NCBI GenBank assembly: GCA_017621975.1
Contig: JAGARW010000067.1
Span: forward strand, 1 to 43,112
Direction: 5' to 3'
DNA: 43,112 nt
From: Lachnospiraceae bacterium
Lineage (GTDB): Bacteria; Bacillota; Clostridia; Lachnospirales; Lachnospiraceae
Position numbers and translations under genes: made by a program
Part shown: piece by piece, positions 1-8,412 of the stretch
Numbering within the stretch: the first letter of the stretch is position 1
Layout: every line of letters starts with the position of its first letter
The notes under the pieces: model-generated
The model's database searches: none
Told to the model about the DNA's origin: nothing
Seen by the model: only the letters and a program-made list of their open reading frames with translations

Positions 1-188
1 GCTTGCTTCGCGCCGGTCAGCCCGCACTATCTTTTTTCAAGCTTTTCGATCTCCGGTCCGCATGTGAGATAATCGCTGCGGAGTACCCGGACGACCGCTT
101 CCACATCCGCGTCGTCTATATACTGATGTCCGTAAAATAATTTCGTAGCTCTGACAGGGCTGCCGCCTTCGATCGCTGGTTTTTCCAT
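1..188 (-). pseudogene. pseC: PseC-like aminotransferase, N-terminal fragment with in-frame amber stop
   Basis: This is the start of a PseC/DegT-type aminotransferase, the PLP enzyme that aminates the 4-keto sugar made by PseB in pseudaminic acid synthesis. The N-terminus reads FYGHQYIDDADVEAVV and then VLRSDYLTCGPEIEKLE, which matches the family's opening. ATG is at 188 with AAGGAG upstream. Codon 54 (29-27) is TAG. In-frame sequence after it reads CGLTGAKQA, the expected continuation (family: L-C-E-Y-x-G-x-K), so the stop replaces what is normally a leucine or other hydrophobic residue (TTG to TAG would do it). The rest lies beyond the window. It follows pseB but is separated from it by a terminator and a palindromic repeat. 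The family call is fairly firm from 62 residues. Whether the stop is a mutation or an assembly error cannot be told here. Confidence 0.72.
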
Positions 189-235
189 ATTGATACGCTC
201 CTTTTTCTTATCCCTATTCCTTTTTCAGATTCGGA

Positions 236-241
236 TGTCAA
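236..241 (-). promoter_or_regulatory. Possible -35 box upstream of the pseC fragment
   Basis: A perfect TTGACA lies on the minus strand about 50 bp upstream of the pseC ATG, at the edge of repeat copy 1. No good -10 sits at 17 bp; AATAGG or TAGGGA are the nearest candidates. The assignment is weak. Confidence 0.25.
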
Positions 242-262
242 AACCCTTATCTTTATGGTGCT

Positions 263-499
263 TCGTCAAACTGCAGAAATATTTCATTTTCTGTTCCGGG
301 CTACGGATATAAGTCTTTCTAAGCGTTCCGGCAACAATTTAAGAAAAGCTGACGCAAGCGGCGAAGATTCGCCATCCTTGGCTCAGCTTCGCCTTTTTCG
401 GACGTCGTGTCCGAAAATTGCTGAGAGCAGGACAAAACGCTAAGAAAGTCTAATATCCTGCGCAGTCGCGAAAAATGAAATATTTATGCAGTTTGACGA
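263..499. repeat. Long imperfect palindromic element, copy 1
   Basis: It lies in the 424-bp gap between pseB and pseC. The outer arms are inverted repeats: TCGTCAAACTGCA at the left mirrors TGCAGTTTGACGA at the right. A second paired block runs from about 305 to 328 with 435 to 458. Inside are two hairpins. H1 has stem GGCGAAG (360-366) with CTTCGCC (387-393) around a 20-nt loop (367-386). H2 is CGGAC-GTCGT-GTCCG (399-413). Weaker similarity to copy 3 continues past the palindrome to about 525. There is no coding content. It is one of three copies in the window; copies 1 and 3 look roughly 80% alike by eye. Confidence 0.85.
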
Positions 500-545
500 C
501 ATCAATTTTCAATAAAGGCTTTTGCCCCTCCCCGAATCTTTTTCA

Positions 546-604
546 TAAAAAATAAGGATTCCCGGGCCGATTACGGATTGTAGACCGCCGCAGGGATCCT
601 TATC
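546..604 (-). terminator. Rho-independent terminator of pseB
   Basis: On the minus strand, just after the pseB stop, ATAAGGATCCC pairs with GGGAATCCTTAT (one bulge) around a GC-rich loop and is followed by a run of T. This should end the pseB transcript before repeat copy 1 and the pseC fragment. Confidence 0.75.
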
Positions 605-612
605 GCCTGTTT

Positions 613-1617
613 TTATTTTTCCAGATCGACTGTTTTTAAAAGCTCCCTGATCTGCTCCACGCTCAGCCACTCGCTGTTGTTGCCGGAACTGTAGGAAAAG
701 CCCTCCGGCACCTTTTTGCCCGTCGGCTGCGGTCTTCTGCTCTCGCTCCATACCATCTGCGGATATACGATAAAGTGCTTCTCATATTCGTAGGTCGTCA
801 TGGAATCTTCCACCGTTACCATGATCTCATGCAGCTTCTCGCCCTCGCGGATGCCGACCTCCGGCATTTCGCAGCCCGGCAGCATTGCCTGCGCCAGATC
901 GGTGATCTTAAAGGAAGGGATCTTAGAGATGAAGGTCTCTCCTCCCTTTGCTTCCTCCAAAGCCTTGATCACAAGCTCTACGCCCTGTGTCAGACTGATC
1001 CAGAATCTCGTCATCCGGTAATCCGTGATCGGCAGCTCCTTGCCGCCGTTTTTGATAATATTGTTAAAAAACGGAATCACAGAGCCGCGGCTGCCCGCAA
1101 CATTGCCGTATCTGACGATCGAAAAACAAATATCCTTGGAACCCGCGTAAGCGTTCGCCGCAATGAACAGCTTGTCCGATACAAGCTTTGTCCCGCCGTA
1201 AAGATTGACCGGATTGACCGCCTTATCGGTAGACAGCGCCACAACCTTTTTCACGCTTCCCGAGTCCAGCGCCGCGTCGATCACGTTCTGCGCGCCGTGA
1301 ATATTTGTCTTGATCGCCTCGTCAGGGTTATATTCGCACGCCGGAACCTGCTTCAGCGCCGCCGCGTGAATGATATAATCGACGCCTTCAAGCGCTCTTT
1401 TCAGTCTCTCTTTGTCCCTGACGTCTCCAATGAAGAAACGAAGCTGATTCTTCTGATTCAGCTCTTTGAATTCATTCTGCATAATAAACTGCTTGAACTC
1501 GTCCCTTGAATAAATAATAATCTTTTTGGGGTTATAATGTGTCAGCACATATTTGGTAAAGCACTTTCCAAACGATCCGGTTCCTCCGGTAATCAGTATC
1601 GTCTTATCGTTTAACAT
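613..1617 (-). CDS. pseB: PseB-like UDP-GlcNAc 4,6-dehydratase (inverting)
   Basis: Cytoplasmic SDR enzyme expected to catalyse the first step of pseudaminic acid synthesis: 4,6-dehydration and C5 inversion of UDP-GlcNAc. It is 334 residues, the family's usual length. The nucleotide-binding motif GGTGSFGK is at residues 11-18. The catalytic region has D131 and K132 (STDKAVNP), then Y140 and K144 in the Y-x-x-x-K motif. ATG is at 1617 with GGAGGATGCGCA upstream. It has its own sigma-A-type promoter and a terminator. Its natural partner, the PseC homologue at the window edge, carries an amber codon. The genes for later pathway steps would have to lie to the left of the window. FlaA1/CapD-type dehydratases are related, but the length and the pseC neighbour favour PseB. 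Confidence 0.88.
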   Translation of the reverse strand: MLNDKTILITGGTGSFGKCFTKYVLTHYNPKKIIIYSRDEFKQFIMQNEFKELNQKNQLRFFIGDVRDKERLKRALEGVDYIIHAAALKQVPACEYNPDEAIKTNIHGAQNVIDAALDSGSVKKVVALSTDKAVNPVNLYGGTKLVSDKLFIAANAYAGSKDICFSIVRYGNVAGSRGSVIPFFNNIIKNGGKELPITDYRMTRFWISLTQGVELVIKALEEAKGGETFISKIPSFKITDLAQAMLPGCEMPEVGIREGEKLHEIMVTVEDSMTTYEYEKHFIVYPQMVWSESRRPQPTGKKVPEGFSYSSGNNSEWLSVEQIRELLKTVDLEK

Positions 1618-1653
1618 TGCGCATCCTCCAATTCTCAGTCCATAATTGCAATT

Positions 1654-1682
1654 ATTTTACCACAACTTACCGCTATTAGCAA
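1654..1682 (-). promoter_or_regulatory. Sigma-A-type promoter of pseB
   Basis: Minus strand: -35 TTGCTA (1682-1677), 17-bp spacer, -10 TAAAAT (1659-1654). It sits 37 bp upstream of the pseB ATG, so pseB can be transcribed independently of the upstream glycosyltransferase operon. Confidence 0.65.
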
Positions 1683-1797
1683 ATTTTCTAATGTATTTTG
1701 ATCGGGAAATATCTGAATACAGTATACCCTTTCCCTGGTGTTTCTATGATTTTCCATGCCGTCCAATCATAATCCGTCCTACCGTTGCTTCTCTCTT

Positions 1798-2826
1798 TTA
1801 CCGTTTCCGCATTCTCCGGTAAGCCGCAAGCGCCTTATAATACGCAAGGAACAGCGCGCTCGACCTCATGTGAAGGCGGATCAGCTTTTTCTGTTCCCTG
1901 TCATATGTCTCTTGGAAATACGGATTGTCCTGAAAATCAGGAAATTCCCGCAGCATACCCCGCTTTAATTCTTTCAGAAAACGGATATTTGTCTTCTTAA
2001 CGCCGATCACATACGTAAACAGCGTATTCACATAATAAAGCTTGGCGTAAGCGAATTCCAGCTCCCTGCGGTACGGTTCATAAAATCCGTATTTCCTGCA
2101 CTCTTCCACAAGCATCTCCCCCGCCCTCATCCGGTCGCGGCATTTTGCTTCGCTGATATAATGTGTCGTAGACACCGCATCCTGATAATAATAATAAAGC
2201 GGTTCCTCTACTTTTTCAAAATGCGTAAAATGCAGCATCCAGACAGGGCCCGCGCAGTTGTCCTCATAAAACATCCCTTCCGGAAAACGGAGACGGTATT
2301 TGTCGATCACCCGCTTCTGATAAATCTTAATAACCATGCTGCACGGGTTCAGCATCAGCTTTTTATATTTTTCCGCATCCAGTACGCCCGTCTGATCGGG
2401 CGTATTGGCGTTGACGATCCTCCCTATCTTCATACTGTGTTCATACGTCTCATGCAGATCGCAGCCGACGACGTCTGCTCCCGTCTCCTGCGCCTTTTGC
2501 AGCAGCTTTTCATACATATCCGGCGCAGCCCAGTCGTCGCCGTCCATAAAACCGATCCATTCGCCCTGCGCCTGCTCGATACCGAGATTTCTTGCGCCCC
2601 CCTGCTTTTTGTTGACAGGCGTTTTCAGGGCGCGCACCTTGCCTGGATATTGTTCCTCATACCGCCTCAGCAGCTCGTACGTTCCGTCTGTGGAGCAATC
2701 GTCCACCGCCAGTATTTCATACGGTTCCCTACCTGAAAGCGTCTGATTCACGAGAGAGTCCATACAATAATTCAGTTTTCCGTCCGCCGCCATGTTATAA
2801 AACGGCACGATAATACTCAGCTTCAT
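1798..2826 (-). CDS. GT2 family glycosyltransferase
   Basis: A GT-A fold transferase that would add one sugar from a nucleotide donor to the growing lipid-linked repeat unit at the inner face of the membrane. The N-terminus SIIVPFYNMA, then AVDDCSTDGTYE, and the DGDD donor/metal motif near residues 94-97 (WIGFMDGDDW) are standard for family 2. The protein has 342 residues; the C-terminal 100 are basic and probably contact membrane or acceptor. ATG is at 2826 with AGGGGTGTCAT upstream. It is the last glycosyltransferase of the run and is separated from the ABC gene by repeat copy 2, so it may be transcribed less or separately. Donor and acceptor cannot be read from sequence. Confidence 0.85.
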   Translation of the reverse strand: MKLSIIVPFYNMAADGKLNYCMDSLVNQTLSGREPYEILAVDDCSTDGTYELLRRYEEQYPGKVRALKTPVNKKQGGARNLGIEQAQGEWIGFMDGDDWAAPDMYEKLLQKAQETGADVVGCDLHETYEHSMKIGRIVNANTPDQTGVLDAEKYKKLMLNPCSMVIKIYQKRVIDKYRLRFPEGMFYEDNCAGPVWMLHFTHFEKVEEPLYYYYQDAVSTTHYISEAKCRDRMRAGEMLVEECRKYGFYEPYRRELEFAYAKLYYVNTLFTYVIGVKKTNIRFLKELKRGMLREFPDFQDNPYFQETYDREQKKLIRLHMRSSALFLAYYKALAAYRRMRKR

Positions 2827-2879
2827 ATGACACCCCTGTCAGTTTTTAGCCCGTCGCATCAGGCAGCGGCGCAGATATG

Positions 2880-3113
2880 GCGGTTTTTAGAGAAAATCGT
2901 TCTGCTCAGCTCCGAGCTTCGGGCATAAGCGTTTCTAAATGTTTCGGCTAAAATTCTGATTTCCGGACGCAAACGGCTGAAATTCGCCATCCATGGCTCA
3001 GTTCAGCCTTCCGTCGGCATCGTGCCGCCGAATTGCTGATACTGACGAAACATTAAGAAACGCTAACGCCCTCCGCAAGTCGCAGAGCGCGAACAGTTTT
3101 CTCTGAAAAAACG
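2880..3113. repeat. Long imperfect palindromic element, copy 2
   Basis: It fills most of the 311-bp gap between the ABC transporter and the last GT2 gene. The outer arms, GCGGTTTTTAGAGAAAA and TTTTCTCTGAAAAAACGC, are inverted, and 2921-2945 pairs with 3047-3071. H1 is GGCTGAA (2975-2981) with TTCAGCC (3002-3008) around the conserved 20-nt loop ATTCGCCATCCATGGCTCAG. H2 is CGGCA-TCG-TGCCG (3015-3027). Primary sequence differs much from copy 1, but the stem changes are matched on both sides. Confidence 0.8.
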
Positions 3114-3137
3114 CCTTCATCCGCTTTCATCCGCTTC

Positions 3138-4871
3138 CTACCTCTCCCGGCTGATCTTTCCTCCCTCGACGCGATACACCATATCGCATTTCTCGATCGT
3201 CTGGAGGCGGTGGGCGATGATAATCAGTGTCTTCCTTCCCATAAAGCGATTGATCGATTCCATGATCGCGGCTTCGGTATCGTTATCGAGCGCGCTCGTC
3301 GCTTCGTCGAGAATGAGCACCTCAGGATCGTTGTACAGCGCTCTTGCAATACCGATACGCTGTCTCTGTCCACCGGAAAGGCGGATGCCGCGTTCCCCGA
3401 TACCAGTATGGACGCCCTCCGGCAAGGTTTTAATAAATTCGTCAAGCTGCGCTTCTTTGAGCGCATACCACAGCTTCTCTTCGTCGATCTCTTCCTCGGG
3501 AATCCCGAAAGCGACGTTCTTTCGGATATCGTCGTCGAGCAGGAAGATCATCTGCGGAATGTAGCCTACATTTTTGAGCCATCCCCGGTAATGCTTCATA
3601 ATATTGATGCCGTCGGCGCATATCGTCCCTTCCTTCACTTTCAAAAGCCCAAGCAGAATATCGACGATCGTCGTCTTGCCGGAGCCGGAACCGCCGACAA
3701 TGCCGACGGAGCTGCCGACCGGAATCGTCATTTCCGCATGGTCAAAAATAAGCTTTTCCGTATTCGGATAAGCGTACGTGATATTCTTCAGCACGATCTC
3801 TTTCTCAACCGGAAGCTTTTCACTGTCCTTCGCATACGACATATCAATATTTTCATCGCTCGTCTCTTCGAGCAGATTATCGCTGACATTCATAAAAAAC
3901 GGCTCGTAATAAGCGATCTGCGTAGACAGGTTGTTGATGCGGTTCGCCGAAGGCATCAGCCGCACCGCCGCCATCGCGAACGCGGAAAGCGCCGGCATCA
4001 TCTCCGTCAGATTCCTGCCTGACATTACGATCACAAGCATATAGACTACCATCCCGGCAATGCAGACCGTCTCGATCAAAAGCTTCGGCGTATTGCTGAA
4101 CAGGTTCAGACGTTCCATTGCCGCTACGTAATGCGCGCCGCGCTCGGAATATTCATTGATAAAGTAATTTTCCCTGCCGATGATCTTGATCTCTTTCATC
4201 CCGCCGACCGTCTGGGACAGCCATTGATAAATCAGGCTTGCATAATCCTGATTTTCCTTGCCGGTGCGGTTCATGATCGGCTTGATCACTTCCTTGATCA
4301 CGACTAGCGTTACGAGAAGAACCCCGGCGATCACAAGCGTCATCGTAAAATCGATCAGCAGCAGCGCAATCGCCAGCATAAAAAATACGGCGCATTCCGA
4401 AAGGAGCTGCAGCAGGGAAAGAATGAGCAGATACGCGTTGACGACGTCCGCCGCGATAATACGCTGGATTGTGGACGTTTCAATATTCAGGTAAAACTCA
4501 TAATCGCGCTTCACAAAGCTGCGGAGCATTTTTTCCTGCGTTTCAAACTGATTTTTGTAAACGAACCGATACATCGTTTTCTGAAGCAAAAATAAAAACA
4601 GGTTCTTGCATACGAACGCGGCGACCATCGCCGCCATGACGAAAACGGTAAACTGCCGCGCGCTCGTCATATGCAGCGCGTTATATACGCCCGCCATCAG
4701 CGTGTTCTCCGTGACCGCGTTCGGACTCAGGACAAGCGTCATCACCGGAATAATCAGGGAAATGCTCGCCGTTTCCAGAAAAGCGCCGAATATCATCATC
4801 ACAAGCAAAAGCCCCATCATCCGTTTTTGTTTTGCGTTCATGATTATCATGAGTTTTTTATAAATTTTCAT
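3138..4871 (-). CDS. ABC transporter, PglK-like lipid-linked oligosaccharide flippase
   Basis: A fused half-transporter (577 residues): an N-terminal six-helix membrane domain and a C-terminal ATPase. Walker A GGSGSGKT is near residue 390, the signature LSGGQRQR near 495, and Walker B VLILDEATSALD near 518. Related proteins such as PglK flip undecaprenyl-diphosphate-linked oligosaccharides, and the surrounding glycosyltransferases support that role. Multidrug-type export is the alternative. I place the start at ATG 4871, which overlaps the upstream TAA (TAATG) and has GGAG nine bases before it. A TTG at 4886 would add five residues. The stop is TAG. No Wzx-type flippase is seen in the window, so this may be the only flippase of the locus. 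Confidence 0.82.
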   Translation of the reverse strand: MKIYKKLMIIMNAKQKRMMGLLLVMMIFGAFLETASISLIIPVMTLVLSPNAVTENTLMAGVYNALHMTSARQFTVFVMAAMVAAFVCKNLFLFLLQKTMYRFVYKNQFETQEKMLRSFVKRDYEFYLNIETSTIQRIIAADVVNAYLLILSLLQLLSECAVFFMLAIALLLIDFTMTLVIAGVLLVTLVVIKEVIKPIMNRTGKENQDYASLIYQWLSQTVGGMKEIKIIGRENYFINEYSERGAHYVAAMERLNLFSNTPKLLIETVCIAGMVVYMLVIVMSGRNLTEMMPALSAFAMAAVRLMPSANRINNLSTQIAYYEPFFMNVSDNLLEETSDENIDMSYAKDSEKLPVEKEIVLKNITYAYPNTEKLIFDHAEMTIPVGSSVGIVGGSGSGKTTIVDILLGLLKVKEGTICADGINIMKHYRGWLKNVGYIPQMIFLLDDDIRKNVAFGIPEEEIDEEKLWYALKEAQLDEFIKTLPEGVHTGIGERGIRLSGGQRQRIGIARALYNDPEVLILDEATSALDNDTEAAIMESINRFMGRKTLIIIAHRLQTIEKCDMVYRVEGGKISRER

Positions 4872-5938
4872 TATACCGTTCTCCAATTATGATTTTCCGG
4901 GTCCTCATATTTGTCCCAGAATGTATCTCCAAGATTGATTTTCTCATCCGCGAAATCGATCGTATCGAGCGCCGTCGTCGCGATCGAAATGACCTTTTTA
5001 AAATGCACGCCCTCAAGGAAATTGAGCACCTCGACCGGAAATTTTCCCCTGATGACCGTACAGTCGGGACGCAGGGCGGCATAATCGATCAGGTCGCGCG
5101 GATGCGGCTTGATCACGACATGGCAGCCCTCACAGTAATCCCGGATAATATCGTGGCAGATCTGCACTCTCGCCTCTTCCGACTTCGGGTGCGGCTGCGT
5201 GAGAAACAAAATGCAGTCTCCGTCCGCCTTCTTGGAAAGCTCCTGCAGAAAGCCGTCCGCGTCCTCCATAAAGATGCGCAGCATCGCTTGCTTCTGTTCG
5301 CTGCTTAAGGCAAGCTCAAGCGGCTTTCTCGGCACGACCTTATACTTCGGACACGTATGCCGCAGGCACGACAGATCGTTGATTTCCATATCCAGACAAT
5401 ATTTTCCATAGCCGTTCTGGATAAAAATGAGGTTCAGAGAAGACAAAAAAGCTTTCAGCTTAAAATGTCCGCGGTTATCATAGTGCGCGCCGTCCAGATA
5501 TTTCAGACAGTCGAGCCCGTCTTCCATCGCATGATAATAAATATGCTGATAGCTCAGGTAATAACCGATCGGATCGCTGTCGCAGTACACATAAATATCT
5601 TGGTACGATTTGAAATCGATCGTCATATAAGGCTCTTCCAGCTTTCCGAGCAGCTTTGTATAAATAATGCGGTTCAGCAGATGCCGCACGATATTATGAT
5701 ACGACCGTTTATATTTTGCGATCTGAGGGAACGTATTATCCCGTTTCTCTTCCAGTAGAAATACGTTGCGGAAAACGCCGGACGCTTCCAATCGCTCCTT
5801 TAGTCCCGAAAAATCGGTAGACATCGTACTCAGCGCGATATCCGCCTCTCCCAGCCGCTCCTTACCAAGATGAAATTCTTTTAAAAGCGTAACATAAACA
5901 TTATAAAATGTATGGCACACATAAATCCGTTCATTCAT
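4871..5938 (-). CDS. GT52-like (sialyltransferase-type) glycosyltransferase
   Basis: The 355-residue protein begins ERIYVCHTFYNVYVTLLKEF, the opening seen in family 52 (lipooligosaccharide sialyltransferase-like) enzymes. The C-terminal half has VVIKPHPRD near residue 275 and a conserved late SIATTALD segment, both in keeping with a CMP-sugar-type GT-B fold. GT52 enzymes transfer sialic acid or other nonulosonates. With pseB and pseC next door, a pseudaminic-type acid is a reasonable but unproven donor. The start at ATG 5938 has GGAGACTGTC just upstream and overlaps the previous gene by 8 bp; an ATG at 5950 lacks a clear ribosome site. The family call rests on fold-level motifs and is less sure than the GT2 and GT4 calls. 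Confidence 0.62.
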   Translation of the reverse strand: MNERIYVCHTFYNVYVTLLKEFHLGKERLGEADIALSTMSTDFSGLKERLEASGVFRNVFLLEEKRDNTFPQIAKYKRSYHNIVRHLLNRIIYTKLLGKLEEPYMTIDFKSYQDIYVYCDSDPIGYYLSYQHIYYHAMEDGLDCLKYLDGAHYDNRGHFKLKAFLSSLNLIFIQNGYGKYCLDMEINDLSCLRHTCPKYKVVPRKPLELALSSEQKQAMLRIFMEDADGFLQELSKKADGDCILFLTQPHPKSEEARVQICHDIIRDYCEGCHVVIKPHPRDLIDYAALRPDCTVIRGKFPVEVLNFLEGVHFKKVISIATTALDTIDFADEKINLGDTFWDKYEDPENHNWRTV

Positions 5939-7160
5939 GACAGTCTCCATTCCGACGCGTTTTTACTGATTTTCCACACTTCCTCCGCGTATAAGCATAC
6001 CCCGCCCGCGGAGAAATGACAAGCGCTTTGCTGAGCGGTCCCTGTTCATTAACGATCGTCTGACCTTTCAGAACTCCTTCTGCAAAGGCAAGTAAACTCC
6101 TTGCCGCAAATTCCGGGTTCCAAAAACTGACAATCGTGTCATATGCATTCCTTCCAATTTCGCTGCGAAGTCCTGCATTCCGGACAAGCAATTCTCCATA
6201 TTCCAAAAATTCTGCAAGATTTCCGTCAGCATAAACCATACCGTTATGTCCGTGACATATCAAAAACGGCACTGCGCCGATCTTTGCGTCGGCAACGACC
6301 ACGCACCCGCTGTTCATCGCTTCATTAATAACTGCGCCCCAGCCTTCCAGATAATTGCTCGTCATCAGAAAAATATCCGCGCGCTCCATATAGCCTCTGA
6401 CCTCCTGCGGACTGCGGTAGCCGGTAAACGTCACATACTTCTCCAAAGAGGCCAAGGCAGCTTCCTTCTTAAGCGTCTCTTCCATTTCACCGCCGCCCAC
6501 CATCGTCAGATGAAACGGAATACGGCGGCTCCTAAGCCGCTTTGCAAGCTCCAGCGCATATTCGGGGTGCTTGAGCGGCAAAAACCTTCCCGCAAAAAGA
6601 ATCTCCACCGGTCTGCCCATCGCGCCCGGCTTTTCCCCAAGCAGCTTATCCACGTCGTAACGCTTTGTTTCCGTAAAATATCCCCATTTGAACATTTTGT
6701 CCGGATACGCATGTACAATATGAAAATCCGATGCTACATAAGCGCCGGAACAGAGCAGGTAAACATCGCTCTTTCTATATCTTGTATGATCTTTGTATTT
6801 TTTGATCAGTCCGCGCGGAGAAACAGCCTTCCACTGCCCTTCCCGGTACAGCCGCTCGCTGTAACGGATTACCGGTCTGCCGCTTTTCAGACGCTCTTCA
6901 ATATAACTTTCATCCTCGACGCCGCCGAACACGACAATATCGCTTTCCATTACAAGCGCTCTGCACGCCTCCGGTTCCTCGTACCAGCATTTCAGGTAAG
7001 GCAGCGCGGTCTCATCCGCGCCCCATCCCATCCGCACGCGTTCCTCCTCCATCGCCTCGGTCTGTATGAAACGATACCCATCCCCAAGCGTTTCATACAG
7101 AACCGTGGAAACCGGAATCTGATGATGATTGATATAATTAGATACAAAGGTTAATTTCAT
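5931..7160 (-). CDS. GT4 family glycosyltransferase
   Basis: A 409-residue GT-B transferase. The N-terminal acceptor domain starts MKLTFVSNYINHHQIP. The C-terminal donor domain shows ILFAGRFLPLKHPEYALELA, then MVGGGEME, VTFTGYRSPQEV and the E-x7-E-like region EGWGAVINEAMNSGCVVV typical of GT4 retaining enzymes. The chosen ATG at 7160 lies 23 bp inside the previous gene and has GGAGATTTATC upstream. The open frame continues 45 codons further, but that stretch is only the other frame of the upstream gene. The C-terminal tail is rich in Arg and Lys. It probably adds an internal sugar of the repeat unit; the donor is not predictable. Confidence 0.82.
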   Translation of the reverse strand: MKLTFVSNYINHHQIPVSTVLYETLGDGYRFIQTEAMEEERVRMGWGADETALPYLKCWYEEPEACRALVMESDIVVFGGVEDESYIEERLKSGRPVIRYSERLYREGQWKAVSPRGLIKKYKDHTRYRKSDVYLLCSGAYVASDFHIVHAYPDKMFKWGYFTETKRYDVDKLLGEKPGAMGRPVEILFAGRFLPLKHPEYALELAKRLRSRRIPFHLTMVGGGEMEETLKKEAALASLEKYVTFTGYRSPQEVRGYMERADIFLMTSNYLEGWGAVINEAMNSGCVVVADAKIGAVPFLICHGHNGMVYADGNLAEFLEYGELLVRNAGLRSEIGRNAYDTIVSFWNPEFAARSLLAFAEGVLKGQTIVNEQGPLSKALVISPRAGYAYTRRKCGKSVKTRRNGDCHE

Positions 7161-8412
7161 GATAAATCTCCAACAGCCTGCGGTAATTGGCGTCCGCATC
7201 ATGCGTCCGACATGCGTGCGCTCTGGCGGCGCGGCACATTGCCAGCATTTCCTCTTCATGACTTTCATCAAACAAGTAACATACCGCGTCCGCAAGCGCG
7301 CCTATATCTTCCTTCTGATATAAAATGCCTTCCCTGCCGGAAGCAAGCATATTGTGAACGCCGCCCACGTTGGAGCTGATAACAGGCATGCCGAGCAGCA
7401 TTGCCTCCCCGACGGAATTCGGCGAATTTTCGATTGAAGACGGAGATACAAAAAGATTGCTGCCAAGAAAACGCTCCAACATCTCTTCCGCATTCAGTCT
7501 TCCGAGAAACGTAACGTTCCGCTCCAAATGATATTTCGCAATCAGCTCCCGCAGATACTTTCCATAGTTTGATATCTTGAGTTTTTCCTTCCATGTCCCA
7601 AAACGGGTGATCTCATCCCCCGCCACATAAACATGTGTCTTCGGATAACTCTTTAAGATGTCGGGCAGAGCCTGCAGCATGTAATGCAGCCCCTTGATCG
7701 GATAATTGCCCTGACTCAAAAAGATACTGTACCGCTCGCAAGAGGACAGTTCCCACTTAGGACCGTAAAACGGACTGCGCAGCGTCTCATTCATAAAATG
7801 GTATATCGCGTACGGATTCACTTCCCGCGTCCATTTACGGTCCCAGTCAGTCCGCCCGGTCACATGCCCGGTATGCATCAGCGCTTCCTTCTCATATGCG
7901 CCCCGGATACGGTACTTTTCCTGCTGCCTGACCAGATTGTCCCGGCGCAGAAAATCCCGCAGAAGCGTCCGCTTTCTGATATGCTCCGGCAAATCCGCCA
8001 TGTAATCGTCCGCATAAACAAAGCATAACCCCTGAATCCCGATCAGAGTCCGTTCCGGTCTTTGGAAAGCTCTCGTCATCGCCAGCGTATGCGGATATTC
8101 CGTCCCGAAGCAGTGTACAATATCAGGCGCAAACTCCGATAGAATCCGCTGCAAATACGTCTCAACAGCCGTATCATACCGTTCGGGATGAGCCGTATCT
8201 TCCGAAAAGCCATAATACGTCATTCCTGCAGCCTTACCCTGTATCGCTTCCCCCGATACGGGAAAGCAGACGCCCAATTCTATATCTGTCTGCGCCTCCG
8301 AACAAATTTTTCCCGACAAGCCAGACAGCCATCCTTCTTTATTACTGCCTGACAGTCCCAAACTCTCCGCAATGACCGGCAGCATAATATTACAAAGCCA
8401 GAGTATTCTCAT
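7138..8412 (-). CDS. GT4 family glycosyltransferase
   Basis: A GT-B transferase of 424 residues. The N-terminus MRILWLCNIMLPVIAE is followed by a long acceptor domain with FAPDIVHCFGTEYPH. The donor half has VYVAGDE, VTFLGRLNAEEMLERF and SPSSIENSPNSVGEAMLLGM, where the conserved glutamates of GT4 lie. ATG 8412 overlaps the TGA of the upstream gene (ATGA), which indicates translational coupling. This form (SGSNKEGWLSGL near the start) is common in exopolysaccharide clusters of Firmicutes. It works in the cytoplasm on the lipid-linked intermediate. The linkage is unknown. Confidence 0.83.
   Translation of the reverse strand: MRILWLCNIMLPVIAESLGLSGSNKEGWLSGLSGKICSEAQTDIELGVCFPVSGEAIQGKAAGMTYYGFSEDTAHPERYDTAVETYLQRILSEFAPDIVHCFGTEYPHTLAMTRAFQRPERTLIGIQGLCFVYADDYMADLPEHIRKRTLLRDFLRRDNLVRQQEKYRIRGAYEKEALMHTGHVTGRTDWDRKWTREVNPYAIYHFMNETLRSPFYGPKWELSSCERYSIFLSQGNYPIKGLHYMLQALPDILKSYPKTHVYVAGDEITRFGTWKEKLKISNYGKYLRELIAKYHLERNVTFLGRLNAEEMLERFLGSNLFVSPSSIENSPNSVGEAMLLGMPVISSNVGGVHNMLASGREGILYQKEDIGALADAVCYLFDESHEEEMLAMCRAARAHACRTHDADANYRRLLEIYHEINLCI

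Noticed and set aside
775..1509. A 244-codon plus-strand frame opposite pseB
   Set aside because: It is an antisense shadow rich in Arg and His, caused by the codon use of the real gene; many similar shadows occur along the window.
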